The notes beneath the pieces were generated by a model. The model saw nothing but the letters and a program-made list of their open reading frames with translations. It was not told the origin of the DNA and made no database searches. A stretch of DNA of 64,000 bases from Proteiniborus sp. DW1 (lineage in GTDB: Bacteria; Bacillota; Clostridia; Tissierellales; Proteiniboraceae), in the NCBI RefSeq assembly GCF_900095305.1, contig NZ_FMDO01000030.1:96195-160194 (forward strand), in the 5' to 3' direction. Below, piece after piece: positions 8,100 through 17,746 of this stretch. The number at the start of each line of letters is the position of its first letter. Positions within the stretch are counted from its first letter, which is position 1. The position numbers and the translations under genes are program-made.

Positions 8100-8138
8100 A
8101 TATTCCATTTTGGAATATTGTGATTTGGGATATATAAT
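8100..8138 (+). promoter_or_regulatory. Promoter and candidate controller operator
   Basis: A possible -35 TTGGAA (8110-8115) and -10 TATAAT (8133-8138), 17 bases apart, precede the controller gene. A 7-base inverted repeat ATATTCC/GGAATAT (8100-8106 and 8112-8118) overlaps the -35, and a related GGGATAT half-site follows at about 8128-8134. The arrangement fits autoregulation by the controller protein and could also govern the divergent methylase. Confidence 0.55.
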
Positions 8139-8160
8139 CTACACAGAGAGGAGGTAGTAT

Positions 8161-8406
8161 ATGAAATCTATCTACACTGATGATTATATTTTTATTATTT
8201 CTGCTTTACGCAATGTTCGATTGAAGAAAAACATTACTCAGGAGGAAATGGCCTTTAGATTGAATGTTAATCAATCATTCATTTCAAAAGTTGAAAATAG
8301 GGAACGAAGGTTGGATGTTATTGAGTTCCTTTCTTGGATAGATGCTTTAGGGGTTTCTATTTCAGATATACTTCCTCAAAAATATTATAGGGGAGATGAT
8401 AAATAA
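8161..8406 (+). CDS. XRE-family controller (C) protein of the R-M cassette
   Basis: An 81-residue helix-turn-helix protein. The HTH spans about residues 22-50 (NITQEEMAFRLNVNQSFISKVE). Length, domain and position just before the nuclease gene are typical of restriction C proteins, which delay nuclease expression until methylation is established. A GAGGAGG site precedes the ATG. Its TAA shares a base with the ATG of the nuclease gene (TAATG), so the two are translationally coupled, as is common for C-R pairs. The inverted repeat at 8100-8118 is its likely operator. Confidence 0.82.
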   Translation: MKSIYTDDYIFIISALRNVRLKKNITQEEMAFRLNVNQSFISKVENRERRLDVIEFLSWIDALGVSISDILPQKYYRGDDK

Positions 8407-9224
8407 TGCCTTTCATGTCAAGAGATGAGTATGAAAAATATGTTTCATTACATATAAAAAATACAATTACAGATGAACAAATACAAAACATTAAGTTATC
8501 TCTTGCTCCACTTATTGGTGTTCAGTTTAATATTCTCTCTATTCCAGAAGAAATACTGATTGCTTTTGAACCATCACAAATCGGTACAATTATCGGTTCA
8601 CTCATGGATGCGTGTATTCCACAGCTTTCAAAAATTTCAGATAATAACACTTTCGATACTGTTGGTCTAAGAAAAAATGAGGGAATACTTGGTGATAGAG
8701 AAGGCTATCCGGACTACATTCACACTTCTGGCTTACGTCTGGAATTAAAGCTGTTATTTGTTGATAATCCTAAAATTAAAATGAAAAAGCCACCTACTCC
8801 ACGCGAGCCATCAGCAAGGTTGACTCAAAAAGTTACCTTTAAGAATGTGCAGGCAGATAAGGATTTGCTTCTTGTTATTGCATATGCATTAATAGAGAAT
8901 AGAGCTAAACCCGGTTATTATTCCCCAACAATAATTGATTTCAATGTTTTCCCAGTTTATAAATGTATTCTTGCCAGAGATAGAAGAATGTACGATTGCA
9001 ATGGAGGATGGTTTGGTCAATTTGAAACACCAACCATACTCAGCAACCAGGGTAAACGAAAAATAAAAGATAAGCAAAAGATAGATTATAGTTCTTATGG
9101 CAGAAAAGAGAGTGAAGGAAAAGATCTTAATGAAGATACTAATTTCGGAAAATTAAAACGTATTCCATATAGACCGTTGCAAACCTACATAAATCCTAAA
9201 AACTTCACAAAGTTTTTTAAGTGA
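8406..9224 (+). CDS. Putative Type II restriction endonuclease, PD-(D/E)XK fold
   Basis: Proposed nuclease of the cassette. The 272 residues include D103 in GYPDY and E113-L-K115 in LRLELKLLF, spaced as in a PD-(D/E)XK catalytic core. A basic, proline-containing segment (about 122-140) follows. There is no helicase or translocase domain, so it would cut as a simple Type II enzyme even though its methylase is Type I-like. Position (overlapping a C gene, divergent from M and S) supports the role more strongly than sequence identity, which I cannot search. The AhdI system (Type IIH) has this same gene content. It is followed by its own terminator. Confidence 0.7.
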   Translation: MPFMSRDEYEKYVSLHIKNTITDEQIQNIKLSLAPLIGVQFNILSIPEEILIAFEPSQIGTIIGSLMDACIPQLSKISDNNTFDTVGLRKNEGILGDREGYPDYIHTSGLRLELKLLFVDNPKIKMKKPPTPREPSARLTQKVTFKNVQADKDLLLVIAYALIENRAKPGYYSPTIIDFNVFPVYKCILARDRRMYDCNGGWFGQFETPTILSNQGKRKIKDKQKIDYSSYGRKESEGKDLNEDTNFGKLKRIPYRPLQTYINPKNFTKFFK

Positions 9225-9262
9225 CATCTAGGCAAGGATTACCTTTGCTAAGATGTTTTTTA
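9224..9262 (+). terminator. Terminator after the nuclease gene
   Basis: Imperfect hairpin with ACATCTAGGCAAGG (9224-9237) pairing with CCTTTGCTAAGATGT (9242-9256), then a T-run. The stretch 9263-9446 has no recognisable gene. Confidence 0.7.
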
Positions 9263-9446
9263 TATTTACCTAGATTATTTTTTGTTTGCTAATCATAAGC
9301 AGTGTTTCATGGTTTATTTGATTTGGGAGTCACTAATCGGTTTGGAGAGCTCACTTTGCCAGCTACATTTCCTGTAGAATATAATAGATCGTAAAAAATG
9401 ATGGTATGCTACAATAATCACATCGGTAAAAACATTAGTTAGATTA

Positions 9447-9587
9447 TTATTCCATAGGATGAATGTTATTTCTGCACCAATCCCAGACGGCATCTGAGAT
9501 AGACTCAGTGCTGTCTGGGTTATTTAGTCTGCTGTATAAGTTACACAAGGATACTAACAGTTCTTGCCCTGTCAAGGAATAATCTGT
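9447..9587 (-). pseudogene. Coding fragment of a mobile element, about 46 codons
   Basis: Minus-strand open stretch ending in TAA. The translation includes SLTGQELLVSLCNLYSRL and AVWDWCRNNIHP, with a more complex, less AT-biased composition than the local spacer. An in-frame stop lies just upstream and no start with a ribosome binding site is visible, so it looks like the end of a broken gene. It neighbours the recombinase remnants and probably came with that element. The family is not recognised. Confidence 0.4.
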
Positions 9588-9598
9588 TCCTCACTCCA

Positions 9599-9814
9599 GT
9601 GGAATCATTGCAGAAAACAGCGGCTTGTAAACTTGAACGTCATCATGCATTTCCAGGATGTATTCTGGGAAACGTACAGCTCTATATACCATTTCACCGA
9701 CTCCACCGAGTAGAATCAGCAATCAGTAGCACTGCTAGAGAGACTGCATATGACAAGCTGAAACGAATGATACTTAATGACATCACAAACTTTAAAATTG
9801 ATATGGCACCTTAA
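9599..9814 (+). pseudogene. Possible TnpW-like transposon accessory fragment
   Basis: A 71-codon open frame whose C-terminal part (STARETAYDKLKRMILNDI) resembles the ends of the small TnpW-type proteins encoded just before large serine recombinases in clostridial transposons. The N-terminal half does not look like a normal protein and there is no clear ribosome binding site, so the gene is probably decayed. It lies about 100 bases before the collapsed recombinase, the expected place. The identification rests on a short C-terminal resemblance. Confidence 0.4.
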
Positions 9815-9842
9815 ACTTAATAACTTGACTTCTTCATAGTAG

Positions 9843-10261
<419 letters not shown>

Positions 10262-10275
<14 letters not shown>

Positions 10276-10307
10276 CCGGTTATAAACCAAACTATGCCGA
10301 TTTTTTT
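10262..10307 (+). terminator. Terminator of the recombinase remnant
   Basis: Fourteen-base arms 10262-10275 and 10292-10305, ending in seven Ts. It overlaps the end of the C-terminal recombinase fragment. Confidence 0.85.
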
Positions 10308-10362
10308 ACGGGATTAAAAATTCCTAAGACGCACCATCTAATGGGAGTTTTTAGATTTTTTA

Positions 10363-11103
10363 TTAAAGATCAATACCACCATCTACTCTTAATAATTGTC
10401 CAGTTATAAAAGAGGACTCATCAGTAGATAAGAATAGAGCTACAGTAGCAATTTCCTCAGGTTGACCAGCTTTCTTTAGAGGTGAATCTTCGATTAAGTG
10501 CTTAACTGCCGCTTCTCCTCCTACACTATCAACCATAGCAGTCATAATAGCTCCTGGTAATATTGCATTTACACGAATCTCAGGACCAAACTCGTAAGCC
10601 ATTGATTTAGTTAGGCCATTTAAAGCATGTTTTGTAGTTACATATGCAGCAGTTCCATGATGTGCGTGAGCACCAGCTACTGAGCTTGTATTTATGATGA
10701 CTCCTTTTCCTTTTGCTTTCATTATAGGTGCACATAATTGGCTTAAATAAAGCGGTGCAGTAACATTTACACTAAAGGTTTTATTCCATTCATCTAATGT
10801 TAAGTCAGCAATAGGAGTAGTACTTAACATACCTGCATTATTAAATAGAATATCAACAGTACCATAGGCTTCAATTGTTTTGTCAAAGATTTTTTTTACT
10901 TCGTCCATGTTAGAAGTATCAGCAATAATATAAATTGCTTCATTTCCCTCAGCTTTGATCCTATTTACTACTTCTTTGGCTCTTTCTTCATTCCTTCCGG
11001 TTACTACTACTTTAGCACCTTCTTTAGCAAATAATTCTGCTGTTGCACGTCCCATTCCAGAAGTCGAACCTGTAACAATAGCTACCTTGTCCTTTAATCT
11101 CAT
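10363..11103 (-). CDS. SDR-family oxidoreductase (FabG/glucose dehydrogenase-like)
   Basis: Classical short-chain dehydrogenase using NAD(P)(H). Visible features: Rossmann motif TGSTSGMG at residues 12-19, NNAG near residue 88, catalytic Ser in NTSSVAG near 140, and catalytic YVTTK near 153, followed by the PG region and a C-terminal GQLLRVDGG. The 246-residue length is standard. I chose the ATG at 11101-11103 rather than an upstream TTG because AGGAGG is eight bases away from it. It stands alone between the mobile-element remnant and the divergent ABC genes. The substrate cannot be deduced. Confidence 0.9.
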   Translation of the reverse strand: MRLKDKVAIVTGSTSGMGRATAELFAKEGAKVVVTGRNEERAKEVVNRIKAEGNEAIYIIADTSNMDEVKKIFDKTIEAYGTVDILFNNAGMLSTTPIADLTLDEWNKTFSVNVTAPLYLSQLCAPIMKAKGKGVIINTSSVAGAHAHHGTAAYVTTKHALNGLTKSMAYEFGPEIRVNAILPGAIMTAMVDSVGGEAAVKHLIEDSPLKKAGQPEEIATVALFLSTDESSFITGQLLRVDGGIDL

Positions 11104-11330
11104 ATACAATACCTCCTATTAACAATAATCGCTAAAAAATTAACTATTTATAATATATCAATGTTAAATCCATAACAATCGACAAAAATGTCATTATTCA
11201 TATTATTTAATCTTATATTTGTCATATAATTTTTTAGCAGGTTTAATATTAGAATAGCCGATTGGTATCTTTTAATACATAAATTTATTTACAGCAAAAT
11301 GACTTTTTATATAGTTATTATTAATAGACT

Positions 11331-11348
11331 CATATTAAAGTTAATATG
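11331..11348. promoter_or_regulatory. Inverted repeat, candidate operator
   Basis: CATATTA (11331-11337) and TAATATG (11342-11348) form a perfect 7-base dyad in the 343-base gap between the SDR gene and the ABC genes. It lies about 100 bases before the ABC ATPase start. The rest of the gap is very AT-rich without other recognisable signals. The regulator is unknown. Confidence 0.35.
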
Positions 11349-11446
11349 AATATTAAATTAAACAGTAAATACTTTTTTAAAAATGTGGTATTATCTAAAT
11401 AGATGAATGAAATAAATATCTATATATAAGTTAAGGAGTAATGTGA

Positions 11447-12151
11447 ATGAGTGAATATATCGAGTTTAGAGATGTAAAAAAAGTTTATCAAATGGGAGAA
11501 GTGAAAACTGAAGCTTTAAGAGGAGTGAATTTCTCTATTGACAAGGGAGAATTTGTAATTATAGCAGGTGCTAGTGGTGCAGGGAAGAGCACGATACTAA
11601 ATATATTGGGAGGAATGGATACTGTTAGCTCTGGAAAGGTAATAGTTGATAATAAAGAAGTGAGTGCATTTTCAAAGAAGGAGCTTATTACATATAGAAG
11701 GCATGACATTGGCTTTGTGTTCCAGTTTTATAATTTAGTTCAAAATTTAACTGCTATAGAGAATATAGAGTTAGCAACTCAAATATGCAAGTCCCCATTA
11801 GATCCAAGAGAAATATTGGATGCAGTAGGATTAAGTGAAAGAAAAAGCAATTTTCCTGCACAGTTATCAGGAGGAGAACAACAGAGAGTAGCAATAGCTA
11901 GAGCATTAGCTAAAAACCCTAAGCTGCTTTTATGTGATGAGCCTACTGGTGCACTGGACTATAACACAGGTAAGGCAATTCTTAAGCTGCTTCAAGATAC
12001 CTGTCGTGAAATGGGAATGACAATAGTTGTCATAACTCACAACCTAGCTATTACGCCTATGGGAGATAAGATTATTAGAGTAAAAAATGGTCAAATCGAA
12101 AGCCAAACTATCAACAGCAATCCTATACCAGTAGAAAGGATTGAATGGTAG
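11447..12151 (+). CDS. ABC transporter ATP-binding protein, MacB/LolD type
   Basis: ATPase subunit that pairs with the FtsX-type permease encoded next. Walker A is GASGAGKST (near residue 41), the Q-loop is in VFQFYN, the signature is LSGGEQQR (near 143), and Walker B is [12 protein letters not shown] (near 163), then the H-loop in ITHN. The DEPTGALD form is typical of the MacB/LolD/FtsE branch, whose complexes are usually mechanotransmission systems for export, lipoprotein handling or peptide resistance rather than simple channels. AAGGAG precedes the ATG. Its end overlaps the permease start by seven bases. Confidence 0.93.
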   Translation: MSEYIEFRDVKKVYQMGEVKTEALRGVNFSIDKGEFVIIAGASGAGKSTILNILGGMDTVSSGKVIVDNKEVSAFSKKELITYRRHDIGFVFQFYNLVQNLTAIENIELATQICKSPLDPREILDAVGLSERKSNFPAQLSGGEQQRVAIARALAKNPKLLLCDEPTGALDYNTGKAILKLLQDTCREMGMTIVVITHNLAITPMGDKIIRVKNGQIESQTINSNPIPVERIEW

Positions 12152-15100
12152 TGAATAAGAATGCATTAAGAAAGGATGCTTTAAAAGATATAAGCAAATC
12201 CCTAGGCAGGTTTATCTCTATTGTAGCTATTATAGCTTTAGGAGTAGCTTTCTTTGCAGGAGTAAAGATTTCTCCAGAGGTTATGGAGTTTACTGCTGAT
12301 AAGTATTATGATGACTATAATCTAATGGATTTACGAATAGTTTCTACATTAGGGCTAACAGAAGATGATTTAAAGGAAATAAGTAGTATTTCTGGTGTAA
12401 AAGAGAGCTTTGGAACCTACATTATAGATGCTTTAGCCCTATACAATGAAAATGAGGTAGTAATTAGAATACACGGTTTTTCATCAGAAGATCAGATAAA
12501 CGGGGTGAGATTGCTAAAGGGAAGATTACCTGAGAAATCAGATGAATGCTTAGTAGAGGTGGGAAAAGAGCTCTCTATGAATGTACCTATTGGATCTAAG
12601 ATAAAGCTATATTCAGGGAAGGAAGAACCTTTATCTGATAGCCTATTAAATACAGAATTTACAGTAGTAGGTGCTATCCAAAGTCCATACTATCTATCTT
12701 TTGAAAAAGGAAGCAGTGATATTGGGAATGGGAAAGTAAGAGACTTTATCATGATTCCTCAAGAGAACTTTAAACTAGATGTTTATACAGATATATTTGT
12801 AACTATAGATGGGGCTAAAGAAATAAATTCATATAATGATGAATACTTTGATGTTGTTAATGTAGTTGAGGAAAAAATAAAGGATATATCTAAAGATAGA
12901 GAAAAAACTAGATATGATAATATTCTAAGAGAAGCGCAGGAGGAGTTAGATAAAGGAAAAAAGGAGTATTTTCAAGAGAAAGCTAAAGCAGATGAGGAAT
13001 TAAATAAGGCAGCAAAAGAAATAGAGGATGCTAAAAAAGAAATAGCAGATGGCGAGAGAAAGCTTGAGGAAAATGAAAGAATATTCAATTCTTCTATTAA
13101 TGAAGGAAAGCAAAAGCTTGTAGAGGCAGAACAAGAGCTAATTAATGGTGAAGAAGAATATAAAAAGGGACTAAGGACATTTAATGAAAATAAAGCTCTA
13201 GCTAATGAGGGCTTTAAAAAAGCTGAAGATGAAATTAAGCAGGGAGAAGAAGGCATAGCTTTATTAGAAGCAAGTATACTCCAGATAAGCTCTGCATTAG
13301 AAAACCCCTCATTACCAGATGAAGAACGAGAAAAACTAACTATAGAATTACAGTCTACTAAGAGTATTCTAGATAAAACTATAGAATCAGTGGAAAGTGG
13401 AAAAAGAGAATTAGAAACTAAGAAAAAGGAGTTAGTTAGGGCTGAGGAAGAGCTCAACAAAAACAAGCTACTATTAGAAGCTTCAAGAGAAAAACTAGAA
13501 GCAGAGAAATCAAATCTAATAAATAAGGAAAGAGAAGGCCGACTTGAAATTCAGAGAGCAAGGGAAGACCTTGAGAAAGCTAAAAAAGACTTAGCTGAGG
13601 GCGAAGAAGAGTATATTGCTTCTAAGGAAAAAGCTGATAAGGAGCTAAGGGAAGCATGGGAGAAAATCCAGGATGGTGAGAAGGAACTAAGAAAGCTAAA
13701 AAAACCAAAATGGTACGTTCTAAATAGAAAAGGCCATTATTCATATGTAGACTATGGTGGAGCAGCAGATAGAATAGATGCAATATCTAAAGTTTTCCCA
13801 GTATTCTTTGCCCTAGTGGCAGCCCTAGTCTGCTTGACTACTATGACGAGAATGGTAGATGAACAAAGAGTGAATATTGGTACATTAAAGGCACTAGGTT
13901 ATAACAATGGAGATATAGCTTTTAAATATATATTATATGCCATGACAGCTACCATATTAGGATGTATTATAGGTATAGCTATAGGATATACAATATTCCC
14001 AACAGTTATATTTAATGCTTATGGGATTATGTATTTATTACCTCCTGTAGAGCTTAGATTTAATACATTTTTAGCTTTATCAGTATCTTTAGGTGCTATA
14101 GGACTTACAACTATAACAGCTTTCTTTGCATGTAACAATGAATTAAGAGAAAATCCTGCATCATTAATGAGACCAAGAGCACCAAAGATGGGAAAGAGAA
14201 TACTTCTTGAGAGGATTCCATTTATCTGGAATAGATTTAACTTCACTTATAAAGTCACTATTAGAAACATATTTAGATATAAAAGAAGATTTTTCATGAC
14301 TGTGTTTGGAATAGCAGGGTGTACTGCATTGATGCTAGCAGCTTTTGGTATAAGAGATTCTATTAGAACAGTTGTAGATAGACAATTTGGAGTATTATTT
14401 ACCTATGATATAACTGTAGGAGTAGAGCCTGAAGGTGAAAGATATCTTCGTGAAAATAAAAATATCAAAGACTATGAGCTAATATTAAATGAAAGTGGAA
14501 CCCTTGTCTCAGATGGAATTAAGAAGGATGTTTCTATAATAGTTCCTAGGAATTTGAGCAAGATAGATGATTTTATACGGCTACAGAACAGTAAAAATGG
14601 AGAAAAGATCAATATACCTGAAAAAGGTGTAATCATCACAGAACAAGTAGGTAAAAGCTTAAATGTGAGAGTAGGAGATGAAATTACTCTAATAAGTGGT
14701 GATGATGAAGCTAAAGTTAAGATTACAGATATTACAGAAAACTATACATTTAACTATGCATATCTGTCTCCAGAATATTATAGAGAAGTTTTTGGTCGTG
14801 AAGCTAAATTTAACGAGGCTATAGGAAATTTAGTGAACACCTCAAATTCTGACGAAAACTTACTGTCAAAGGAGCTAATTAGCAAAGAAGGAATATCTAG
14901 TGTAAGCTTTAATACTGGCATTAGAGAAAACTTTGAAGATACTATACAGAGTTTAGGGTATGTAGTCTTAGTTATGATTGTATCAGCAGGGGCTCTAGCC
15001 TTTGTAGTACTATATAATTTAACTAATGTCAATATAAGTGAAAGAATAAGGGAGATTGCCACTATAAAGGTATTAGGCTTCTATGATAATGAAGTATCAG

Positions 15101-15354
15101 CGTATGTTTATAGGGAGAATACTATATTAACTCTCATTGGGACCTTAGTAGGGCTCATCATAGGAGTATTTTTACACAGATACATTATGGTGACAGTGGA
15201 AATGGACAACATAATGTTTGGACTTGAAGTTGAGCCTTTGAGTTATGTATTTTCTATACTTTTAACCCTAGTGTTTTCTGTTTTCGTCAATTTTGTAATG
15301 TACTATAAGCTTAGAAATGTTGAAATGGTAGAATCTTTGAAATCTATAGATTAA
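12145..15354 (+). CDS. FtsX-like ABC permease with long coiled coil, 1069 aa
   Basis: Membrane partner of the preceding ATPase. Order: transmembrane segment at about 20-42, an extracytoplasmic domain, a long Glu/Lys/Leu-rich coiled coil at about 235-515, three transmembrane helices at about 540-680 (first FtsX domain), another helix at about 712-735, a second external domain, and three helices at about 930-1060 (second FtsX domain). Two FtsX domains in one chain mean one permease could replace a homodimer. The coiled coil of about 280 residues in the first external loop could reach through the wall. The start overlaps the ATPase stop; a GTG two codons later is an alternative. Substrate unknown. 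Confidence 0.9.
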   Translation: MVVNKNALRKDALKDISKSLGRFISIVAIIALGVAFFAGVKISPEVMEFTADKYYDDYNLMDLRIVSTLGLTEDDLKEISSISGVKESFGTYIIDALALYNENEVVIRIHGFSSEDQINGVRLLKGRLPEKSDECLVEVGKELSMNVPIGSKIKLYSGKEEPLSDSLLNTEFTVVGAIQSPYYLSFEKGSSDIGNGKVRDFIMIPQENFKLDVYTDIFVTIDGAKEINSYNDEYFDVVNVVEEKIKDISKDREKTRYDNILREAQEELDKGKKEYFQEKAKADEELNKAAKEIEDAKKEIADGERKLEENERIFNSSINEGKQKLVEAEQELINGEEEYKKGLRTFNENKALANEGFKKAEDEIKQGEEGIALLEASILQISSALENPSLPDEEREKLTIELQSTKSILDKTIESVESGKRELETKKKELVRAEEELNKNKLLLEASREKLEAEKSNLINKEREGRLEIQRAREDLEKAKKDLAEGEEEYIASKEKADKELREAWEKIQDGEKELRKLKKPKWYVLNRKGHYSYVDYGGAADRIDAISKVFPVFFALVAALVCLTTMTRMVDEQRVNIGTLKALGYNNGDIAFKYILYAMTATILGCIIGIAIGYTIFPTVIFNAYGIMYLLPPVELRFNTFLALSVSLGAIGLTTITAFFACNNELRENPASLMRPRAPKMGKRILLERIPFIWNRFNFTYKVTIRNIFRYKRRFFMTVFGIAGCTALMLAAFGIRDSIRTVVDRQFGVLFTYDITVGVEPEGERYLRENKNIKDYELILNESGTLVSDGIKKDVSIIVPRNLSKIDDFIRLQNSKNGEKINIPEKGVIITEQVGKSLNVRVGDEITLISGDDEAKVKITDITENYTFNYAYLSPEYYREVFGREAKFNEAIGNLVNTSNSDENLLSKELISKEGISSVSFNTGIRENFEDTIQSLGYVVLVMIVSAGALAFVVLYNLTNVNISERIREIATIKVLGFYDNEVSAYVYRENTILTLIGTLVGLIIGVFLHRYIMVTVEMDNIMFGLEVEPLSYVFSILLTLVFSVFVNFVMYYKLRNVEMVESLKSID

Positions 15355-15380
15355 ATAGCACAAGGAATAAGGCGGAATAA

Positions 15381-15431
15381 AAAAGAGATGGTTCTTTTCA
15401 CAGTATTAAAAAGAAAAGGACCATCTCTTTT
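15381..15431. terminator. Bidirectional terminator
   Basis: Arms 15381-15398 and 15414-15431 (AAAAGAGATGGTTCTTTT and near-perfect complement) between the convergent permease and spoVB genes, with A/T runs on both sides. Confidence 0.85.
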
Positions 15432-15435
15432 CATA

Positions 15436-16977
15436 TTACTTAAAACTATAAAGTCTTTTCATAAGAGATGGTGGCAGAGCTTTTATAAGAATTAAAAGCA
15501 TCAGATACGATGTCAAACCTATTCCAAGACTTATGATTAGAGTTATATAACTCTTTATACCTAAGTCCAAAAGATAAGTGTAGGAAAGAAGTACAGATAT
15601 TGTAGATATAATAGAAGCAAGTACTGGCTTAAATACATAATCCTTAAGATTTATATCTATATTTATAACTTTATTTAGTGTGAAGAAGTTTAAGGTTGAT
15701 ATAATAAAGCTAGAAGCTATGAATCCTATAAAGAAACCATTTATGCCATATGAAGGATTACCTACGAGAAGTAGTGTAGCCCCTAATTGAAAACTAGTAC
15801 CAATTAATCCATTAATAGTTGCAGAAACCTGTTTTCCTAAACCATTCAATATTCCAGTCAATGTACTTTGAAGAGATAAAAATATTGTGCTAAAACCAAG
15901 GATACTCATGTATCTTCCAACATCTGTATCATTATATAGCACTATAGCAATAGGTTTCGAAAATAAAACAAATATTACAGTCAGAGGAATAGATATCAAT
16001 AGAGCTATTCTCAGACATAGTGCAATATCATTCTTCATACTGCCAAGTCTTTTTTGTTCAACTCCTTCAGATAGATTTGGGATGATATTGACTACTAATG
16101 CAGATGTAACTGTAAAGGGTAAAAATAATATTGGCATTGACATTCCCATGACTTTCCCAAATATGGCTACTGCTTCGCTTGAGGTATATCCAGCTACCAT
16201 TAATTTCTGAGGTATCAATACTGCATTTGCTAGTTGCATTACCATTCCTATAAGTCTTGAAAGTGTAATAGGACCTGCAATATATATTATACTTGATATA
16301 AATGATAAATAGCTTTGACTCTTCGTAGGCAAGCAAACTTGAGATTTAGAATACTGTCTATAGTGAAATATTAACCATAAAAGTCCAAAAATCTCTCCTA
16401 CACTTATTCCTACAACAGCAATTATTGCTCCAAGTCTAGGGTCTATTGGTTGAAAATAGCGTACAACAGCTAAAACAAACACTATTCTTGAAATCTGTTC
16501 TAGAATTTGAGCAATACCTGGAGGACTTACCTTCTTTAAGCCATAAAAATAGCCCCTAATAATTGATGATATTGAGATTATTAATATTGCTGGAGATAGC
16601 ATTATTATTAAATAATAAATATCATTGTTTTTTAATATATAAGTACATATGAACTGTCCAAATATAGCTATTATTGTAATAAAAAAAGCTGATAGTGAAA
16701 TTGCAAGAAGTAGTGCACTTCTTAAGACTTTTTTACATCCTAGGTCATTCCTTAGAGCTTTTTGTGCTGCCACTAATTTAGATACTGCCACAGGCATTCC
16801 TGATGTAGTGAAAGTAATGAAAAACATTAAAACTGGCGATGCAATTTGAAATAGTCCAATTCCCTCAGGACCTATTTGTCTAGATAATATAATCTTATAA
16901 GCAAAACCAATAAACCTTACCACAAAATTAACTATGGCAAGTATTATAGCACCATATATAAAGCTAGACTTTTTCAA
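15436..16977 (-). CDS. spoVB: Stage V sporulation protein B, MATE/MVF-type lipid flippase
   Basis: Polytopic membrane protein of the MOP exporter superfamily, needed for spore cortex formation and probably moving a lipid-linked precursor across the membrane. The N-terminus (about residues 8-60) has the family pattern RFIGFAYKIILSRQIGPEGIG and then FTTSGMPVAVSKLVA. About 14 hydrophobic segments are spread over 513 residues, the expected size. Translation starts at TTG with GAGGTG five bases upstream. The gene is single and convergent with the ABC permease. Other MVF flippases such as MurJ are the main alternative, but the N-terminal pattern favours SpoVB. Confidence 0.88.
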   Translation of the reverse strand: MKKSSFIYGAIILAIVNFVVRFIGFAYKIILSRQIGPEGIGLFQIASPVLMFFITFTTSGMPVAVSKLVAAQKALRNDLGCKKVLRSALLLAISLSAFFITIIAIFGQFICTYILKNNDIYYLIIMLSPAILIISISSIIRGYFYGLKKVSPPGIAQILEQISRIVFVLAVVRYFQPIDPRLGAIIAVVGISVGEIFGLLWLIFHYRQYSKSQVCLPTKSQSYLSFISSIIYIAGPITLSRLIGMVMQLANAVLIPQKLMVAGYTSSEAVAIFGKVMGMSMPILFLPFTVTSALVVNIIPNLSEGVEQKRLGSMKNDIALCLRIALLISIPLTVIFVLFSKPIAIVLYNDTDVGRYMSILGFSTIFLSLQSTLTGILNGLGKQVSATINGLIGTSFQLGATLLLVGNPSYGINGFFIGFIASSFIISTLNFFTLNKVINIDINLKDYVFKPVLASIISTISVLLSYTYLLDLGIKSYITLIISLGIGLTSYLMLLILIKALPPSLMKRLYSFK

Positions 16978-17115
16978 TATATCACCTCAAGAAATAAATA
17001 TGGATCTCTAATAATGTATATTCTTTGGAATTTGTAATATTACGAATAGAATAAAAACATATGAATCTTGAAGAAGTTAGGTTTTTATAAAGAATACAGG
17101 ATATATAATTTTTAA

Positions 17116-17385
17116 ATTATATCAAAGAATATTATATTCTTTGGTTTTTATATAGTATTTTTATGGTGTTATCAAATTGGGAGCTTTAGTGCAATATCTA
17201 TTTTTGCTGAAATCTTATTTAGTGTTATATCATTATACATTCAAATATGTCAAAAAATTAACATATTAACTGTACTGAGATTCTTCTTACATTCTGTTGA
17301 TAGTATTAGAAATAGTATCTTATGGAACTTCAGCCAAGGAATTGCAATTCCTAGTGTTGGAGTTTTTTTATTTGGAAAAGGTTAG
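17116..17385 (+). pseudogene. Start-less 89-codon hydrophobic open frame
   Basis: A stop-free frame in a region where stops are frequent. It contains no Met codon and no ribosome binding site. The translation is hydrophobic, with segments such as SFSAISIFAEILFSVISLYI and NFSQGIAIPSVGVFLFGKG, as in the end of a membrane protein. It may be the remnant of a transporter gene once upstream of the glutamate mutase cluster, or a chance frame. No family is recognised. Confidence 0.3.
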
Positions 17386-17532
17386 TTGAGAATTTATTTT
17401 CGACAAAAAATTAATATTTATATGTTTCATTTTTACACATGAAAGATTAATTGCAATAAATGAATAGTTGTGATTTGAAACTTGCAAAATTTTTTTTCCA
17501 GGAAATAAAAATAATGAAAAACATGATGTTTT

Positions 17533-17544
17533 AGAACATGTTCT
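17533..17544. promoter_or_regulatory. Perfect 12-base palindrome, candidate operator
   Basis: AGAACATGTTCT lies about 275 bases before glmS. It is not a LexA box because the half-site spacing is two, not four. The surrounding 840-base leader is very AT-rich. Confidence 0.3.
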
Positions 17545-17694
17545 ATTAATTTGTGAAACTTTAAACTGAAAACTTGCGAATCCAAATTATCGAAATCTCA
17601 CAAATTTATTTCTAAAATGTAACAATTGAGAAAAATACACTAATTCGGAGAATGATTCACTTTTGTAGATTAAGGAGGAGGTAATTTGAGATAA

Positions 17695-17746
17695 AGGCTA
17701 AATATCGCAAAAATTATGACAAATTAGCAAAATGCGGAATTAGCCT
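17695..17746 (+). promoter_or_regulatory. Leader stem-loop upstream of glmS
   Basis: AGGCTAA (17695-17701) pairs with TTAGCCT (17740-17746), and an inner CGCA (17706-17709) pairs with TGCG (17733-17736) after a small internal loop. It begins a few bases after a strong AAGGAGGAGG site followed by TTG-AGA-TAA, so a minimal leader peptide or regulatory RNA is possible. There is no B12-box consensus. The remainder of 16978-17817 contains no other recognisable gene. Confidence 0.35.

Noticed and set aside
12972..13466. Long minus-strand frame, 164 codons
   Set aside because: Ser/Leu-rich mirror of the Glu/Lys/Leu coiled coil in the permease gene, a usual shadow.
17533..17544. LexA/DinR box
   Set aside because: The half-sites GAAC and GTTC are separated by two bases, not the four needed.
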